Source of the DNA: Acidobacteriota bacterium
GTDB lineage: Bacteria > Acidobacteriota > Thermoanaerobaculia > Gp7-AA8
Assembly: GCA_025463165.1 (NCBI GenBank)
Contig: JAOBAU010000175.1
Coordinates: 1-43,590 of the forward strand
Direction of reading: 5' to 3'
Length of the DNA stretch: 43,590 nucleotides
Shown here: one piece after another, positions 29,927 to 38,329 of the stretch
Layout: the number at the start of each line of letters is the position of its first letter
Numbering within the stretch: position 1 is the stretch's first letter
Notes under the pieces: model-generated
Database searches by the model: none
The model's input: the letters and a program-made list of their open reading frames with translations, nothing else
What the model was told of the DNA's origin: nothing
Translations under genes and position numbers: made by a program

Positions 29927-31891
29927 ATGTCGCGCGACGCGAAGATCGCCCTCATCCTCGCCGCGGCGGCCTTCCTCCTTTTCGCCGACGTCATCTTCAC
30001 CGGCAGCGGTTTTTACTATCGCGATGTGTTGCGCGATTACCTCCCGTCGCGTCTCGTGCTGCGCGACGCGGTCATGCACGGCGAGTTTCCGTTCTGGAAT
30101 CGCTTCTACTCTGCCGGGCAACCGCTCGCTGCGAATCCCGGCTTCCAGGCGTTTTATCCGCTGACGTGGCTCGTGCTGTTCGGCATTCGCGGATTTCAAC
30201 TCGGCATCGTGCTGCACCTCGCCATCGCGGCGGCGGGGATGTACCTCTTCCTCCGCTCGCTCGCGTTGCGCGAAGAGTCATCGCTGTTCGGCGCGATCGC
30301 CTTCGCGTTCGGCGGCTGCATGCTGTCGCTCACGAACCTCGTGCCGTTCCTGACGTCGATCGTCTGGTGGCCGGTGATTCTCTGCTGCGCGCGGCGGCGG
30401 AACTTCATCGGCTTCACGCTGTCGCTGGCGATGTTGCTGCTCGCCGCGGAGCAGTCAGCGATTCTGCAAACGTCGCTCCTCGTGCTGATCGCGATCGCGA
30501 TGAGCAGCGAGCGCCGCAAGCTGCTCATCGGCTGCGTCGCAGCGTTCGCGATCGCATCGGTGCAACTCATCCCGGCGCTCGATCTGAAGCGCGACGTCGC
30601 GCGCTCGCAGCCGATCGCATTCGATGACGCGATGGCGTGGAGCATGCCGCTCGATCGGCCGCTCGAGCTCTTCTACGCGCACGCCTTCGGAACGATCACC
30701 GACGATGGCGCGGAGTTCACGGGAGCACGGAGATACACGCCGCCGCGCGTGCCGCTCATCCTCTCGATTTACTGCGGAGTGATCACCGCGCTGCTCGCGG
30801 TTGCCGGCATCGTTCATCGCGTTCGCGGCTGGGCGATCGCACTCGCGCTGATGGCGTTGTCGTTCGTCGTCGCTGCCGGCGCGCAGACGCCGCTCGGACG
30901 CGCGCTTTACGACGCGGGACTCTTTCGCTCGATTCGCTATCCGGAAAAGTTCGTGCTCGGCGGCGTCTTCGCGATGATCGTCCTCGCGGCGATCACGTTC
31001 GATGCGATGGTGCGCGATCGCCGCATCGCCATCGCGCTGATCGCGATCACGGCGCTGGAGCTCGCGTATCACTCGTTCGAGGTCGCGCCGCGCAAGCCGT
31101 CACGGTTCTTCGACGCGCCGCCGATCGTGAACGCGCTGCGCGGCGAGGATCGCGTCTTCCATCTCGGCGCGCTGCCCGGCAGCGGCATGCGTTATCCGGC
31201 CGGCGATCAGACGTACGAAGCGCTGCGCGCCACGCTCGTCCCGTTCACTCCGGCGTCATACGGAATCGCCACCGTCTACGAGCCGGACATCAATCTGACG
31301 ACGCTGCTGCCGACCGCGGAAGTGATGCGCAGCGTCTGGGAGCTTCGCGCGCCGCTACCACTTCTTCGGATGGGCAACGTCGGCCGCGTGATCGTTCCCG
31401 CCTCTGCCGGCGGCGTGCGCGTGCAGCGCATCGAAACGCTTCCGCGCTACTGGTTCGCCGACCGTCTCGTCGTCGCGCGCAATCACGAAGAGATCGCGCG
31501 CGCGCTCAACACCATCACGCCGCACACCGCACTCGTCGACGTCGCGTCGTTCGTTCCTGCATGTGCGGAACTGCTCAGCATCAACGAAGCGCGCAACGGT
31601 GCAACGCTTCGCGTCCGCGCATCGGCGGCGTCGTTTCTCGTCGCCGGCGTCACGCGACATCGCTACTGGCACATCGCCATCGACGGCCGCGAAGTCGACG
31701 CCGTCGCCGCGAACGTCGCGTATCAGGGGATCGTCGTTCCGGCCGGCGAACACGTCATCACGATGCGCTACAGCAACCCGCTGATCGTCGGATTCGGCAT
31801 CGTCAGTCTTCTCGCGCTTGCCGCTGCATTGTTATGGCGGTACCCTTCACACAAATCTTCACTGGATCAGACGGGAGGGGCGGATGGGTGA
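29927..31891 (+). CDS. YfhO-like polytopic membrane protein
   Basis: The 654-residue protein opens with a membrane helix (KIALILAAAAFLLFADVIF) followed by a conserved loop FYYRDVLRDYLPSRLVLRDA and FPFWNRFYSAGQPLAANPG, the signature of the YfhO/GT-C-like group. About eleven more hydrophobic segments follow up to residue 390, then a soluble domain (about 400-620) and one last helix (LIVGFGIVSLLALAAALLW). Relatives are thought to act in glycosylation of cell-envelope polymers with lipid-linked sugars; the substrate here is unknown. The ATG at 29927 is chosen because the first helix starts there, although the frame is open upstream. Its 3' end overlaps the next gene by 8 bp, so translation is coupled. 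Confidence 0.85.
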   Translation: MSRDAKIALILAAAAFLLFADVIFTGSGFYYRDVLRDYLPSRLVLRDAVMHGEFPFWNRFYSAGQPLAANPGFQAFYPLTWLVLFGIRGFQLGIVLHLAIAAAGMYLFLRSLALREESSLFGAIAFAFGGCMLSLTNLVPFLTSIVWWPVILCCARRRNFIGFTLSLAMLLLAAEQSAILQTSLLVLIAIAMSSERRKLLIGCVAAFAIASVQLIPALDLKRDVARSQPIAFDDAMAWSMPLDRPLELFYAHAFGTITDDGAEFTGARRYTPPRVPLILSIYCGVITALLAVAGIVHRVRGWAIALALMALSFVVAAGAQTPLGRALYDAGLFRSIRYPEKFVLGGVFAMIVLAAITFDAMVRDRRIAIALIAITALELAYHSFEVAPRKPSRFFDAPPIVNALRGEDRVFHLGALPGSGMRYPAGDQTYEALRATLVPFTPASYGIATVYEPDINLTTLLPTAEVMRSVWELRAPLPLLRMGNVGRVIVPASAGGVRVQRIETLPRYWFADRLVVARNHEEIARALNTITPHTALVDVASFVPACAELLSINEARNGATLRVRASAASFLVAGVTRHRYWHIAIDGREVDAVAANVAYQGIVVPAGEHVITMRYSNPLIVGFGIVSLLALAAALLWRYPSHKSSLDQTGGADG

Positions 31892-32396
31892 GATCAAGCT
31901 GTTCCAGATCTGCTTTGAGGGCGACCTCACTGTGGAAGTGTCGCACGCGATGCGACGCCTCGGTGCGGAGCCGAATTTCGATCAGAGCTGGCAGATATGG
32001 CTTCCCGAAGGACGCCACGCCGCACCGCTGGTCCGCTATCTCCGCTCACGACTCGGCGAAGATGCGCGACTGCTCGTCGCATGTGCGCAGTTCACGATCG
32101 CGCGCGACTTCCTCCTGATCCGTCACAGTCAAACTCCCGGCGCTGACTACAGCGAACTGCACGACGCCATCGCGCGACTCGGCACCGTCGTCGAGCTGCC
32201 GTTCGAATCGACGTTCATCGTGCAGTCCGCCGATCCGACCGACGTGCAGACGCTCGGCCTCGCCTTCGGCGAGCTTTGCCCCGACGACTCGCTGATGGTC
32301 CTCGGCGTCAGTCACGACTGGGCGTACAGCGACGCCGGCATCAGCCGGATGCACGTCGCCGACGAACAGGTCGAGCTGCAGTTCCGCGCGTTCTAA
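31884..32396 (+). CDS. Two-domain Cas2/SinR-like ferredoxin-fold protein, unknown role
   Basis: This 170-residue protein seems to be an internal duplication. Residues 5-69 and 74-144 share the order strand, helix with (A)xRLG, strand ending in (S)xxIW or (S)TFIV, helix, acidic turn (EDARLLVACAQ / DDSLMVLGVSH). The second half, with PGADYSELHDAIARLG and ESTFIVQSADPTD, closely follows the pattern of SinR-like proteins related to Cas2 and VapD. No catalytic residues can be assigned and no CRISPR array is in the window. GGAGGGG just upstream of ATG 31884 and the 8-bp overlap with the YfhO gene show translational coupling. A family B repeat follows 10 bp after its stop. I infer the fold; the function is unknown. 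Confidence 0.7.
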   Translation: MGEIKLFQICFEGDLTVEVSHAMRRLGAEPNFDQSWQIWLPEGRHAAPLVRYLRSRLGEDARLLVACAQFTIARDFLLIRHSQTPGADYSELHDAIARLGTVVELPFESTFIVQSADPTDVQTLGLAFGELCPDDSLMVLGVSHDWAYSDAGISRMHVADEQVELQFRAF

Positions 32397-32406
32397 GAAA
32401 AAAAGG

Positions 32407-32458
32407 TGTGGGGTTGGCCGCTTCGGCCGACCTGGCGGGCGAAGCGCCCGCCACCACA
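32407..32458. repeat. Family B palindromic repeat, copy 2 (between convergent genes)
   Basis: This 52-bp element with TGTGG/CCACA ends holds the hairpins TTGGCCGCTTCGGCCGA and GGCGGGCGAAGCGCCCGCC. It is the same length as the copy inside lhr and matches it at 44 of 52 positions. Here it lies between two convergent stop codons, where its hairpins could serve as a terminator; an A-run precedes it at 32398-32404, which would read as a T-run after the hairpins on the minus strand. Confidence 0.85.
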
Positions 32459-32469
32459 TTGAATTCTGA

Positions 32470-33537
32470 TCACGTCAGCGCCGCGAGATTCCGCGCCAGC
32501 GCCGGCGCCATCAGCAGCAGCGACGCGATTCGCCGCGACACGCTCGAGAACTGCGACACCTCGTCACGCAGCAGCGCGCGGCCGATCGCGGTCGCGCTTC
32601 GATCGCGCAGCCAGCGCGGCAGCACCGGCGACTCGCCATACGAATAGTTCCAGACGTGCTGCGGGACGTTGCGCCAGAACGCTTTGTCGTTGAGATAGAC
32701 GTCGCATGTGCGCGCACCGAGGAGGTCGATGACCTCGCCGGTCGTCATGCCGTTCGCGCGCGCGTGATCGCTGAGCGCGACCAGCTCTTCATCATCGTAT
32801 TCGCGCACGACGATGCGTCCTTCGCCATCCCACCAGTCGCTCAGCGCGAGCACGGAGCCGCGCAACATCCGCGCTTCTTTCCCGACGCGCGTCGCGGTGC
32901 CGATCCAGCGCAGCTCCTGATCGTCGCGCCGCAGCGCGAGCGTCGACGGCTCGCCGTACAGCGACGCGATGCGATAGCCGAGCACCGCCGAGAAACGGAT
33001 CAGCTCCGCGGAGTCGGGAAGTGGCACCGACATGATCGCGTGACCATCAGCGGCGAGCACCGCGACCGTGTGATGGAAGAGTTCCGTCTCACCGCAGCCA
33101 AGGCGTACAGCGTGCTGGCGAGCTTCGCGGGTCAGGTTCGGAGTCCGGCCGCTTGCGGAGACGCAGTGCAGCGGGAAGAGTCGAAGATGGCCGCCGCGAA
33201 CGGCATTGCGCGCGATGAAGGGCGCCTGGATTCCGTGCGCATCGATCGCCAGCCAGTCGGTCGCGCCGGCCAGCTGCTCGCGATAGACGCGCTCGCGCTC
33301 GTCGTTCGCGTAGCACCAGCGAACGTCGAACGGCTGTTCGTTGCAGGCGATGACGTACGACTCGTCGAAATGAAAGCGAAGCGTTTCGTGATGCGGCCGC
33401 CGCGCCTCGTGGCGCATCCGGCGAATGAGGCGCGGCCGATCGGCATCGGCGCGATCGGGCGAGGTTCCGAGACCGGTGAACGAAGTGCTGAAAAGGTCCG
33501 CAAGGGTGGTGGTGCCGGTTTTCTGCCGTGTGGGCAT
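32470..33537 (-). CDS. Orphan type ISP restriction-enzyme C-terminal (specificity-like) domain protein
   Basis: The 355-residue protein resembles only the last third of type ISP (LlaBIII-like) restriction-modification enzymes. The C-terminal block YLNDKAFWRNVPQHVWNYSY then G-x-x-PVLPRWLRDR (281-313), followed by a helix ending RRIASLLLMAPAL, is the family's end. QPFDVRWCYAND (68-79) matches the RPFDTRW segment, and LFPLHCVSASGRTPNL (120-135) and FHHTVAVL (154-161) also fit. There is no nuclease, helicase or methyltransferase part in this protein or beside it. The frame is intact and GGAG stands 6 nt before the ATG at 33537, so it looks maintained, not decayed. It might bind DNA specifically; that is inference. 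A start at 33579 is possible. Confidence 0.65.
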   Translation of the reverse strand: MPTRQKTGTTTLADLFSTSFTGLGTSPDRADADRPRLIRRMRHEARRPHHETLRFHFDESYVIACNEQPFDVRWCYANDERERVYREQLAGATDWLAIDAHGIQAPFIARNAVRGGHLRLFPLHCVSASGRTPNLTREARQHAVRLGCGETELFHHTVAVLAADGHAIMSVPLPDSAELIRFSAVLGYRIASLYGEPSTLALRRDDQELRWIGTATRVGKEARMLRGSVLALSDWWDGEGRIVVREYDDEELVALSDHARANGMTTGEVIDLLGARTCDVYLNDKAFWRNVPQHVWNYSYGESPVLPRWLRDRSATAIGRALLRDEVSQFSSVSRRIASLLLMAPALARNLAALT

Positions 33538-33603
33538 CCTGATCTCCGGGAGTCGCTGCCTCGCGCGGACCTCGCGCAAAGCGTCAGCGGACGGATGGAG
33601 TGA

Positions 33604-33855
33604 TCAGGCGTTGCGCGGCGGTTGATAGGCGGGCGGGATCGGCAGCGAGAGCGCGGGCGGCGGTTGCGGAGCGACGAGCCGGTCGATGACGTGCGGCGGT
33701 TCCAGCGGAAGGACGAGCGCCGTCGTCGTCACGTCGTCCTGCTCCGACGTACACGCCAGCGTCAGCGCGATCATCGAGACAAGCACGAGCAACAACACGC
33801 CGGCGGCGCGGAGTGCGCGTCGTTCGAAACCACGGCTGTCGCGAAAGCGGGACAT
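33604..33855 (-). CDS. Small putative lipoprotein
   Basis: This 83-residue ORF has a basic start (MSRFRDSRGFERRALRAAG), a hydrophobic stretch VLLLVLVSMIALTLA and then C36 in the sequence LTLACTSEQDD, which fits a lipobox with an acidic residue a few places after the cysteine. The remainder is Pro-rich (LEPPHVIDRL, APQPPPALSLPIPP) and probably extended. No family is recognised. A perfect TACAAT -10 box lies 12 nt upstream of the ATG. It is divergent from the exporter operon and stands 66 bp upstream of the type ISP-like gene on the same strand. A start at 33912 is possible but would bury the signal sequence. Confidence 0.6.
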   Translation of the reverse strand: MSRFRDSRGFERRALRAAGVLLLVLVSMIALTLACTSEQDDVTTTALVLPLEPPHVIDRLVAPQPPPALSLPIPPAYQPPRNA

Positions 33856-33867
33856 GCTTGCAACGAG

Positions 33868-33873
33868 ATTGTA
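33868..33873 (-). promoter_or_regulatory. Putative -10 box for the lipoprotein gene
   Basis: Read on the minus strand the sequence is TACAAT, ending 12 nt before the ATG at 33855. The leader would be about five nucleotides, and no Shine-Dalgarno is seen. Confidence 0.45.
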
Positions 33874-33993
33874 CTGACTATCGTCACTTCGCGCCCATGA
33901 CGAACGGCACATGCGCCGATGAGCCGCGGTCGCTAAGTTGCTACCATGTCAAGCGGACTTGCGTCCATCCATCAACAACCTGGGGAATCAAAG

Positions 33994-35166
33994 ATGACCG
34001 TTCCCGATCAACGGCCGAAGAGCGATCTCTCGGCGTTGCGGATCAATCGCGAAGAAGAGAACAGCAGCAGTACGTTTCCGATTGGCAGAGCGATCGGCTG
34101 GCTCGTCGTGCTCGCTGTCGCGGCGGCTGTCGCATACGTCGTCTGGAATCGGCTGATCGTGCCGGGCCGCGCGCCGCTCGTGGAGACGGCGACCGTCAAA
34201 GCGACGGTCAACGTCGCGAACCCGCCGCTGCTCACGGCCACCGGCTATCTCGTCGCAAACAAGCAGTCGAAGATCACACCGAAGATCTCCGGCAAAGTCG
34301 TGCGCATCAACTTCGACACCGGGACGAAAGTCCGTCGCGGCGACGTCCTGGCGGTGCTCGAGAGCACGAACCTGCGGGCGCAGCTCGACGAAGCGGAAGC
34401 GTCGCTCGGCGAAGCGCAGCGCGAATACGACCGCCAGTCGGCGTTGTGGCGCACCGGAGTGACCAGTCGCGCGCTCGTCGATTCCGCACAGGCGCAGCTG
34501 AAGGCGGCGAACGCGCGCGTCGCGCAGATTCGCATCAACATGCAGGACATGATCGTGCGCGCGCCATTCGACGGCACGATCGCGACGAAGAACACCGAGG
34601 TCGGGGAAGTGATCTCGTCGGTGACGATGGGACAGGTTGCCGGCACGCTGCCGGCCGGCGCGATCTGTACGCTCGTCGATCTGAAGACGCTCGAAGTCGA
34701 AGCCGACGTCAACGAAGGAAGCATCGGTCAGTTGCACGAAGGCCAGCCGGCCGAAGTCACCGTCGATGCCTTTCCGGGACAGAAGTGGAAAGGCGTGCTG
34801 CGCCAGATCATCCCGACCGCCGATCGCGCCAAGGCGATCGTGAAAGTGAAAGTGGCGATCGTCGATCCGGCCGAGCGGCTGCTGCCGGAGATGAGCTCCA
34901 GCGTTTCGTTCCTCAACAACGCGCGCACCGATGCTGAGCTGCACGAGCCGCCGCGCATCTGGATCTCCACCGCGGCACTCATCGACGGCAAGCGCGTCGC
35001 GGTCGTCGGCGCCGACAAACACGTGAAGCTGCAGAGCGTCACCACCGGCGCTCTCCGCGAGAACCGAATCGAGATCACCGGCGGTCTTCGCGAAGGCGAC
35101 CGCATCGTCACTACGAACGCCGACGCGCTGCGCGACGGCCAGCTGATCCGAGTCAACGAAGAGTAA
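33994..35166 (+). CDS. HlyD/MacA-like periplasmic adaptor of an ABC exporter
   Basis: The 390-residue membrane-fusion protein has one N-terminal anchor helix (IGWLVVLAVAAAVAYVVW), a split lipoyl domain (KITPKISGKVVRINFDTGTKVRRGDVLAVLE, returning at IVRAPFDGTIATKN), a helical hairpin between them (about 120-185) and beta-barrel and membrane-proximal domains. It should link the inner-membrane ABC complex to an outer-membrane channel. GGGGA lies before ATG 33994, which is preferred over ATG 33946 because it follows a plausible -10 (TACCAT at 33942) by a normal leader. It is the first gene of a four-gene operon. No TolC-like outer-membrane factor is in the window, so the exit duct must be encoded elsewhere. 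Confidence 0.92.
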   Translation: MTVPDQRPKSDLSALRINREEENSSSTFPIGRAIGWLVVLAVAAAVAYVVWNRLIVPGRAPLVETATVKATVNVANPPLLTATGYLVANKQSKITPKISGKVVRINFDTGTKVRRGDVLAVLESTNLRAQLDEAEASLGEAQREYDRQSALWRTGVTSRALVDSAQAQLKAANARVAQIRINMQDMIVRAPFDGTIATKNTEVGEVISSVTMGQVAGTLPAGAICTLVDLKTLEVEADVNEGSIGQLHEGQPAEVTVDAFPGQKWKGVLRQIIPTADRAKAIVKVKVAIVDPAERLLPEMSSSVSFLNNARTDAELHEPPRIWISTAALIDGKRVAVVGADKHVKLQSVTTGALRENRIEITGGLREGDRIVTTNADALRDGQLIRVNEE

Positions 35167-35179
35167 TCAGGAGTCACAC

Positions 35180-35890
35180 ATGGACACACTCGTAACGATC
35201 GACAACATCCGCAAGGTCTACAAACGCGACGCCTTCGAAGTGCCGGTGCTGAACGGCATCTCGCTCGAAGTGGAGCGCGGCGATTTTCTCGCGCTCATGG
35301 GACCGTCCGGCTCGGGCAAGACGACGCTGCTCAATCTGATCGCCGGCATCGACCGGCCGACGAGCGGCCGCATTGTCGTCGACGGCAAAGAGATCTCGAA
35401 ATTCAACGAGACCGCGCTGGCGACGTGGCGCGCGCGACACATCGGCTTCATCTTCCAGATGTACAACCTGATCCCGGTGCTCACCGCACTCGAGAACGTC
35501 GAGCTGCCGCTGCTGCTGACGAAGTTCTCGAAGAAAGAACGCCGCGAGCGCGCGCGAACCGCACTCAACATCGTCGACCTCGGCGATCGCGTCGGTCACT
35601 ATCCGCGCCAGCTTTCCGGCGGTCAGGAACAGCGCGTCGCCATCGCCCGCGCCATCGTCACCGATCCCTCGATCCTCGTCGCCGACGAGCCGACCGGCGA
35701 TCTCGACGCGAAGAACGCCGAGGAGACGCTGGAGTTGTTGCGGCGTTTGAATGAGGAGTTCGAGAAGACGATCGTGATGGTCACGCACGATCCGAAAGCG
35801 GCGCTGCGCGCGAAGCGAACGCTGCATCTCGAGAAAGGTCTGCTCGCGGAAGGTCAGTACGGACACGCCGTTGAGGAGGTCGCGGGATGA
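35180..35890 (+). CDS. ABC exporter ATP-binding protein (MacB/LolD-like)
   Basis: The 236-residue ATPase has Walker A GPSGSGKTT (41-49), Q-loop Q93, signature LSGGQ (145-149) and Walker B ILVADEPTGDLD with D169-E170. Its closest kin are the ATPases that partner FtsX/MacB-type permeases in LolD, FtsE and DevA-like systems. It would drive mechanotransmission through the two permeases that follow instead of moving substrate across the membrane itself. It starts 13 bp after the adaptor gene (AGGAG before the ATG) and its stop overlaps the next start in ATGA. Confidence 0.96.
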   Translation: MDTLVTIDNIRKVYKRDAFEVPVLNGISLEVERGDFLALMGPSGSGKTTLLNLIAGIDRPTSGRIVVDGKEISKFNETALATWRARHIGFIFQMYNLIPVLTALENVELPLLLTKFSKKERRERARTALNIVDLGDRVGHYPRQLSGGQEQRVAIARAIVTDPSILVADEPTGDLDAKNAEETLELLRRLNEEFEKTIVMVTHDPKAALRAKRTLHLEKGLLAEGQYGHAVEEVAG

Positions 35891-37026
35891 AGTTCGCGAA
35901 CCTCATCTTCCGAAACATCTTCCGCAACAAACTGCGCGCGTTCATGACGCTGTTGCTGCTCGCGGCGATCTTCTTCCTCGTCGCGACGCTGCTGGCGATC
36001 AACGCCGCGTTCGAGCGCAACGACACTGGCGGCACCGGCGACCGGCTCGTCACGCAGTCGGCCTTCTCGCTCGCGAACATGCTGCCGTTCGCGTACGAAG
36101 AAAAGATCCGCCGCGTGCCGGGCGTCGTCGACACCGCGAAGACGCAGTGGATCGGCGGCTACTACAAAGACACGCGCAACAACGTCGCGCTGATGGCTAT
36201 CGATCCGAACAAAGTCGAGAGCGTGTTTCCCGATTACAAGATTCCGCCGGCCGAGCTCGCGGCGTTCGAGGCCGATCGCACCGGCGCAATCGTCAGCCAG
36301 GAGCTGGCGAAACGCTGGGGCTGGAAAATCGGCGACCGCATCACCATCAAGCGCCAGATCTTTCCGTTCGATCCGCAGCTGACCGTTCGCGCCATTCACC
36401 ATCATCCGGTGCAGAAGAGCGCGATCTGGCTGCAGATGCCGTACTTCCAGGAATCGATCGGCAACTTCGGCCGCAGCGACATGATCTGGCTGAAGGTCGC
36501 GAAGACCGACGACATGCCGCGCATCAGCCAGGAGATCGACGCGCTGTTCAAGAACAGCAACGATCCGACCGAGACGTACACCGAAAAAGAATTCACGCGG
36601 CAGTTCGTCTCGATGATGGGCAACGTCAAGGTGCTCTTCATGAGCGTCAGCATCTCGTCGATCGCGATGATCGTGCTGCTCGCGGCGATCACGATGAGCA
36701 TGTCGGCACGCGAGCGCGTCACGGAAGTGGCCGTGCTCAAGGCGATCGGTTTTCAGCCGCGGCTGATCCTGACGCTGATGCTGACCGAGTTCGCGTCGCT
36801 GACGCTGCTCGGCGGTCTGATCGGCATCGGCGGCGCGGTACTGTTTTATCAATCCGTCGACGCGGGCGCCGCGACGCAGGGCTTGCTCGAGAACTTTCGC
36901 ATCGATCCGCAGACGACCACGATCTGCGTCGTCCTTGCCGCACTCGTCGGCATCATCGCCGGCGGTCTGCCGTCGATTCGTGCATCGCGCCTGACCGTCG
37001 TCGACGGTTTGCGGCGTGTGGTTTAA
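35887..37026 (+). CDS. FtsX/MacB-type ABC permease, first
   Basis: The 379-residue protein has the MacB/FtsX layout: one N-terminal helix (LRAFMTLLLLAAIFFLVATL), a large periplasmic domain (about 45-245) and three C-terminal helices (about 250-375) ending with the coupling sequence PSIRASRLTVVDGLRRV. It pairs with the second permease to form a heterodimer with the ATPase. It overlaps the ATPase gene by 4 bp. The second permease is similar in layout but clearly diverged, so this is an old duplication and not a recent one. Confidence 0.94.
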   Translation: MKFANLIFRNIFRNKLRAFMTLLLLAAIFFLVATLLAINAAFERNDTGGTGDRLVTQSAFSLANMLPFAYEEKIRRVPGVVDTAKTQWIGGYYKDTRNNVALMAIDPNKVESVFPDYKIPPAELAAFEADRTGAIVSQELAKRWGWKIGDRITIKRQIFPFDPQLTVRAIHHHPVQKSAIWLQMPYFQESIGNFGRSDMIWLKVAKTDDMPRISQEIDALFKNSNDPTETYTEKEFTRQFVSMMGNVKVLFMSVSISSIAMIVLLAAITMSMSARERVTEVAVLKAIGFQPRLILTLMLTEFASLTLLGGLIGIGGAVLFYQSVDAGAATQGLLENFRIDPQTTTICVVLAALVGIIAGGLPSIRASRLTVVDGLRRVV

Positions 37027-37035
37027 GGAGAAGCG

Positions 37036-38202
37036 ATGGCCATTCCGTTCAAATACAACATCGGCAATCTCACCAGCCGCCGTGTCTCCACGCTGCTGAC
37101 GATCGTCGGCATCGGCGTCGTCAACGCCGTGCTCGTTTCCATGCTCGCACTCTGGAACGGCGTGAAGCACACGACGTCGACTTCCGGCTCGGCCGCCAAT
37201 CTCATCGTGCTGCGCGACGGCTCGGAGACAGAGCTCTCCAGCTGGTTCGAGAAGGGAAAAGAGAATGTGATCCGCACGCTGCCCGGCATCGCCAAACGCG
37301 CGAATGGCGAGCCGCTCGTTTCGCCGGAGCTGATGATGCTGTTCAAGCTGCCGCGCAAAGGCGATGCGAAAGAATCGAACGTCGAAGTGCGCGCGCTGCG
37401 GCCGGTCGGCTTCGAGATGCGTCCGAACGTGAAGATGGTTGAAGGCCGCGTCTTCAAGCCGGGGCTGAATGAGGTCATCGTCGCGAAACGGCTGCACGAT
37501 CGTTTCGCCGGCATGGATGTCGGCGACAGCTTCAAGTTCGGGTCGACGGTGTGGAACGTCGTCGGTGTGTTCGACGCCGGCGGTACCGCGTTCGATTCCG
37601 AGATCTGGGCCGATCTCGATTACTTCGCCTCCGCGCGCAAACGGACGTCGACGTATTCGTCCATTCTCGTGCAGCCGGTCGACGCGGCGGCGCTGAAGGC
37701 GGTGAAGGAAACGGTGGAGAACGACAACCGGCTGAAGCTGATGGCGAAGACGGAGCAGAAGTATTACGCGGAGCAGACCAGCGGCCTGTTCGGCGTGATC
37801 ATCCTCGTCGGTTTCGTGACGATCTTCATGGTCGTCGGCGCGATCCTCGGCACGATGAACACGATGTTCACCGCCGTCGCCTCGCGGAAGCGCGAGCTCG
37901 CCACGATGCGTGCGCTCGGCTTCAAGCGCCGCGCGATCCTCGCGTCGATGGTGATCGAAAGCGCCATCGTCTCGTTCCTCGGCGGCATCGCCGGCTTGAT
38001 CATCGCGTGGCCGATCCGCTACGTGACCACCGGCACGACGAACTTCCGCACGTTCTCGGAGGTGGTGTTCAACTTCCGCATCGACTGGAAGCTCGCCGCG
38101 ACGACGCTGACGATCGCCGTGGTCGCCGGCGTCATCGGCGGACTCGCCCCCGCGATCAGCGCCGCCTGGATGCCGATCACCAGAGCGTTGCGCGAGATCT
38201 GA
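37036..38202 (+). CDS. FtsX/MacB-type ABC permease, second
   Basis: The 388-residue protein repeats the layout of its neighbour: N-terminal helix (VSTLLTIVGIGVVNAVLVSML), a periplasmic domain (about 45-245) with KMVEGRVFKPGLNEVIV, and three C-terminal helices with the conserved ASRKRELATMRALGF coupling helix near 285. AAGGAG precedes the ATG by 5 nt. Export substrate unknown; relatives move peptides, lipids, glycolipids or macrolides. It is the last gene of the operon, followed 14 bp later by a family A repeat that probably ends the transcript. Confidence 0.94.
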   Translation: MAIPFKYNIGNLTSRRVSTLLTIVGIGVVNAVLVSMLALWNGVKHTTSTSGSAANLIVLRDGSETELSSWFEKGKENVIRTLPGIAKRANGEPLVSPELMMLFKLPRKGDAKESNVEVRALRPVGFEMRPNVKMVEGRVFKPGLNEVIVAKRLHDRFAGMDVGDSFKFGSTVWNVVGVFDAGGTAFDSEIWADLDYFASARKRTSTYSSILVQPVDAAALKAVKETVENDNRLKLMAKTEQKYYAEQTSGLFGVIILVGFVTIFMVVGAILGTMNTMFTAVASRKRELATMRALGFKRRAILASMVIESAIVSFLGGIAGLIIAWPIRYVTTGTTNFRTFSEVVFNFRIDWKLAATTLTIAVVAGVIGGLAPAISAAWMPITRALREI

Positions 38203-38216
38203 GCTTCGCGCGTCAT

Positions 38217-38325
38217 CCTTCTCCCTCCGGGAGAAGGTGGCGCGAAGCGCCGGATGAGGGGCGACGTGGATCCGAAAACACGCCCCTCACCCGACCTTCG
38301 GCCACCCTCTCCCGGAGGGAGAGGG
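38217..38325. repeat. Family A palindromic repeat, copy 3 (between convergent genes)
   Basis: This 109-bp unit is the same length as copy 2. Its ends match the other copies (CCTTCTCCCTCCGGGAGAAGG and CCCTCTCCCGGAGGGAGAGGG); the inner small hairpin is GGCGCGAAGCGCC. AT flanks it on both sides, as in copy 2. It lies between the exporter operon and a convergent membrane-protein gene whose stop is 5 bp beyond the repeat. Confidence 0.9.
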
Positions 38326-38329
38326 ATTT

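Noticed and set aside
31884-32458. A CRISPR locus suggested by the Cas2-like fold and the nearby repeat
   Set aside because: There is a single 52-bp palindromic repeat with no spacers, and no cas1 or effector gene. The other copy of the repeat is inside lhr.
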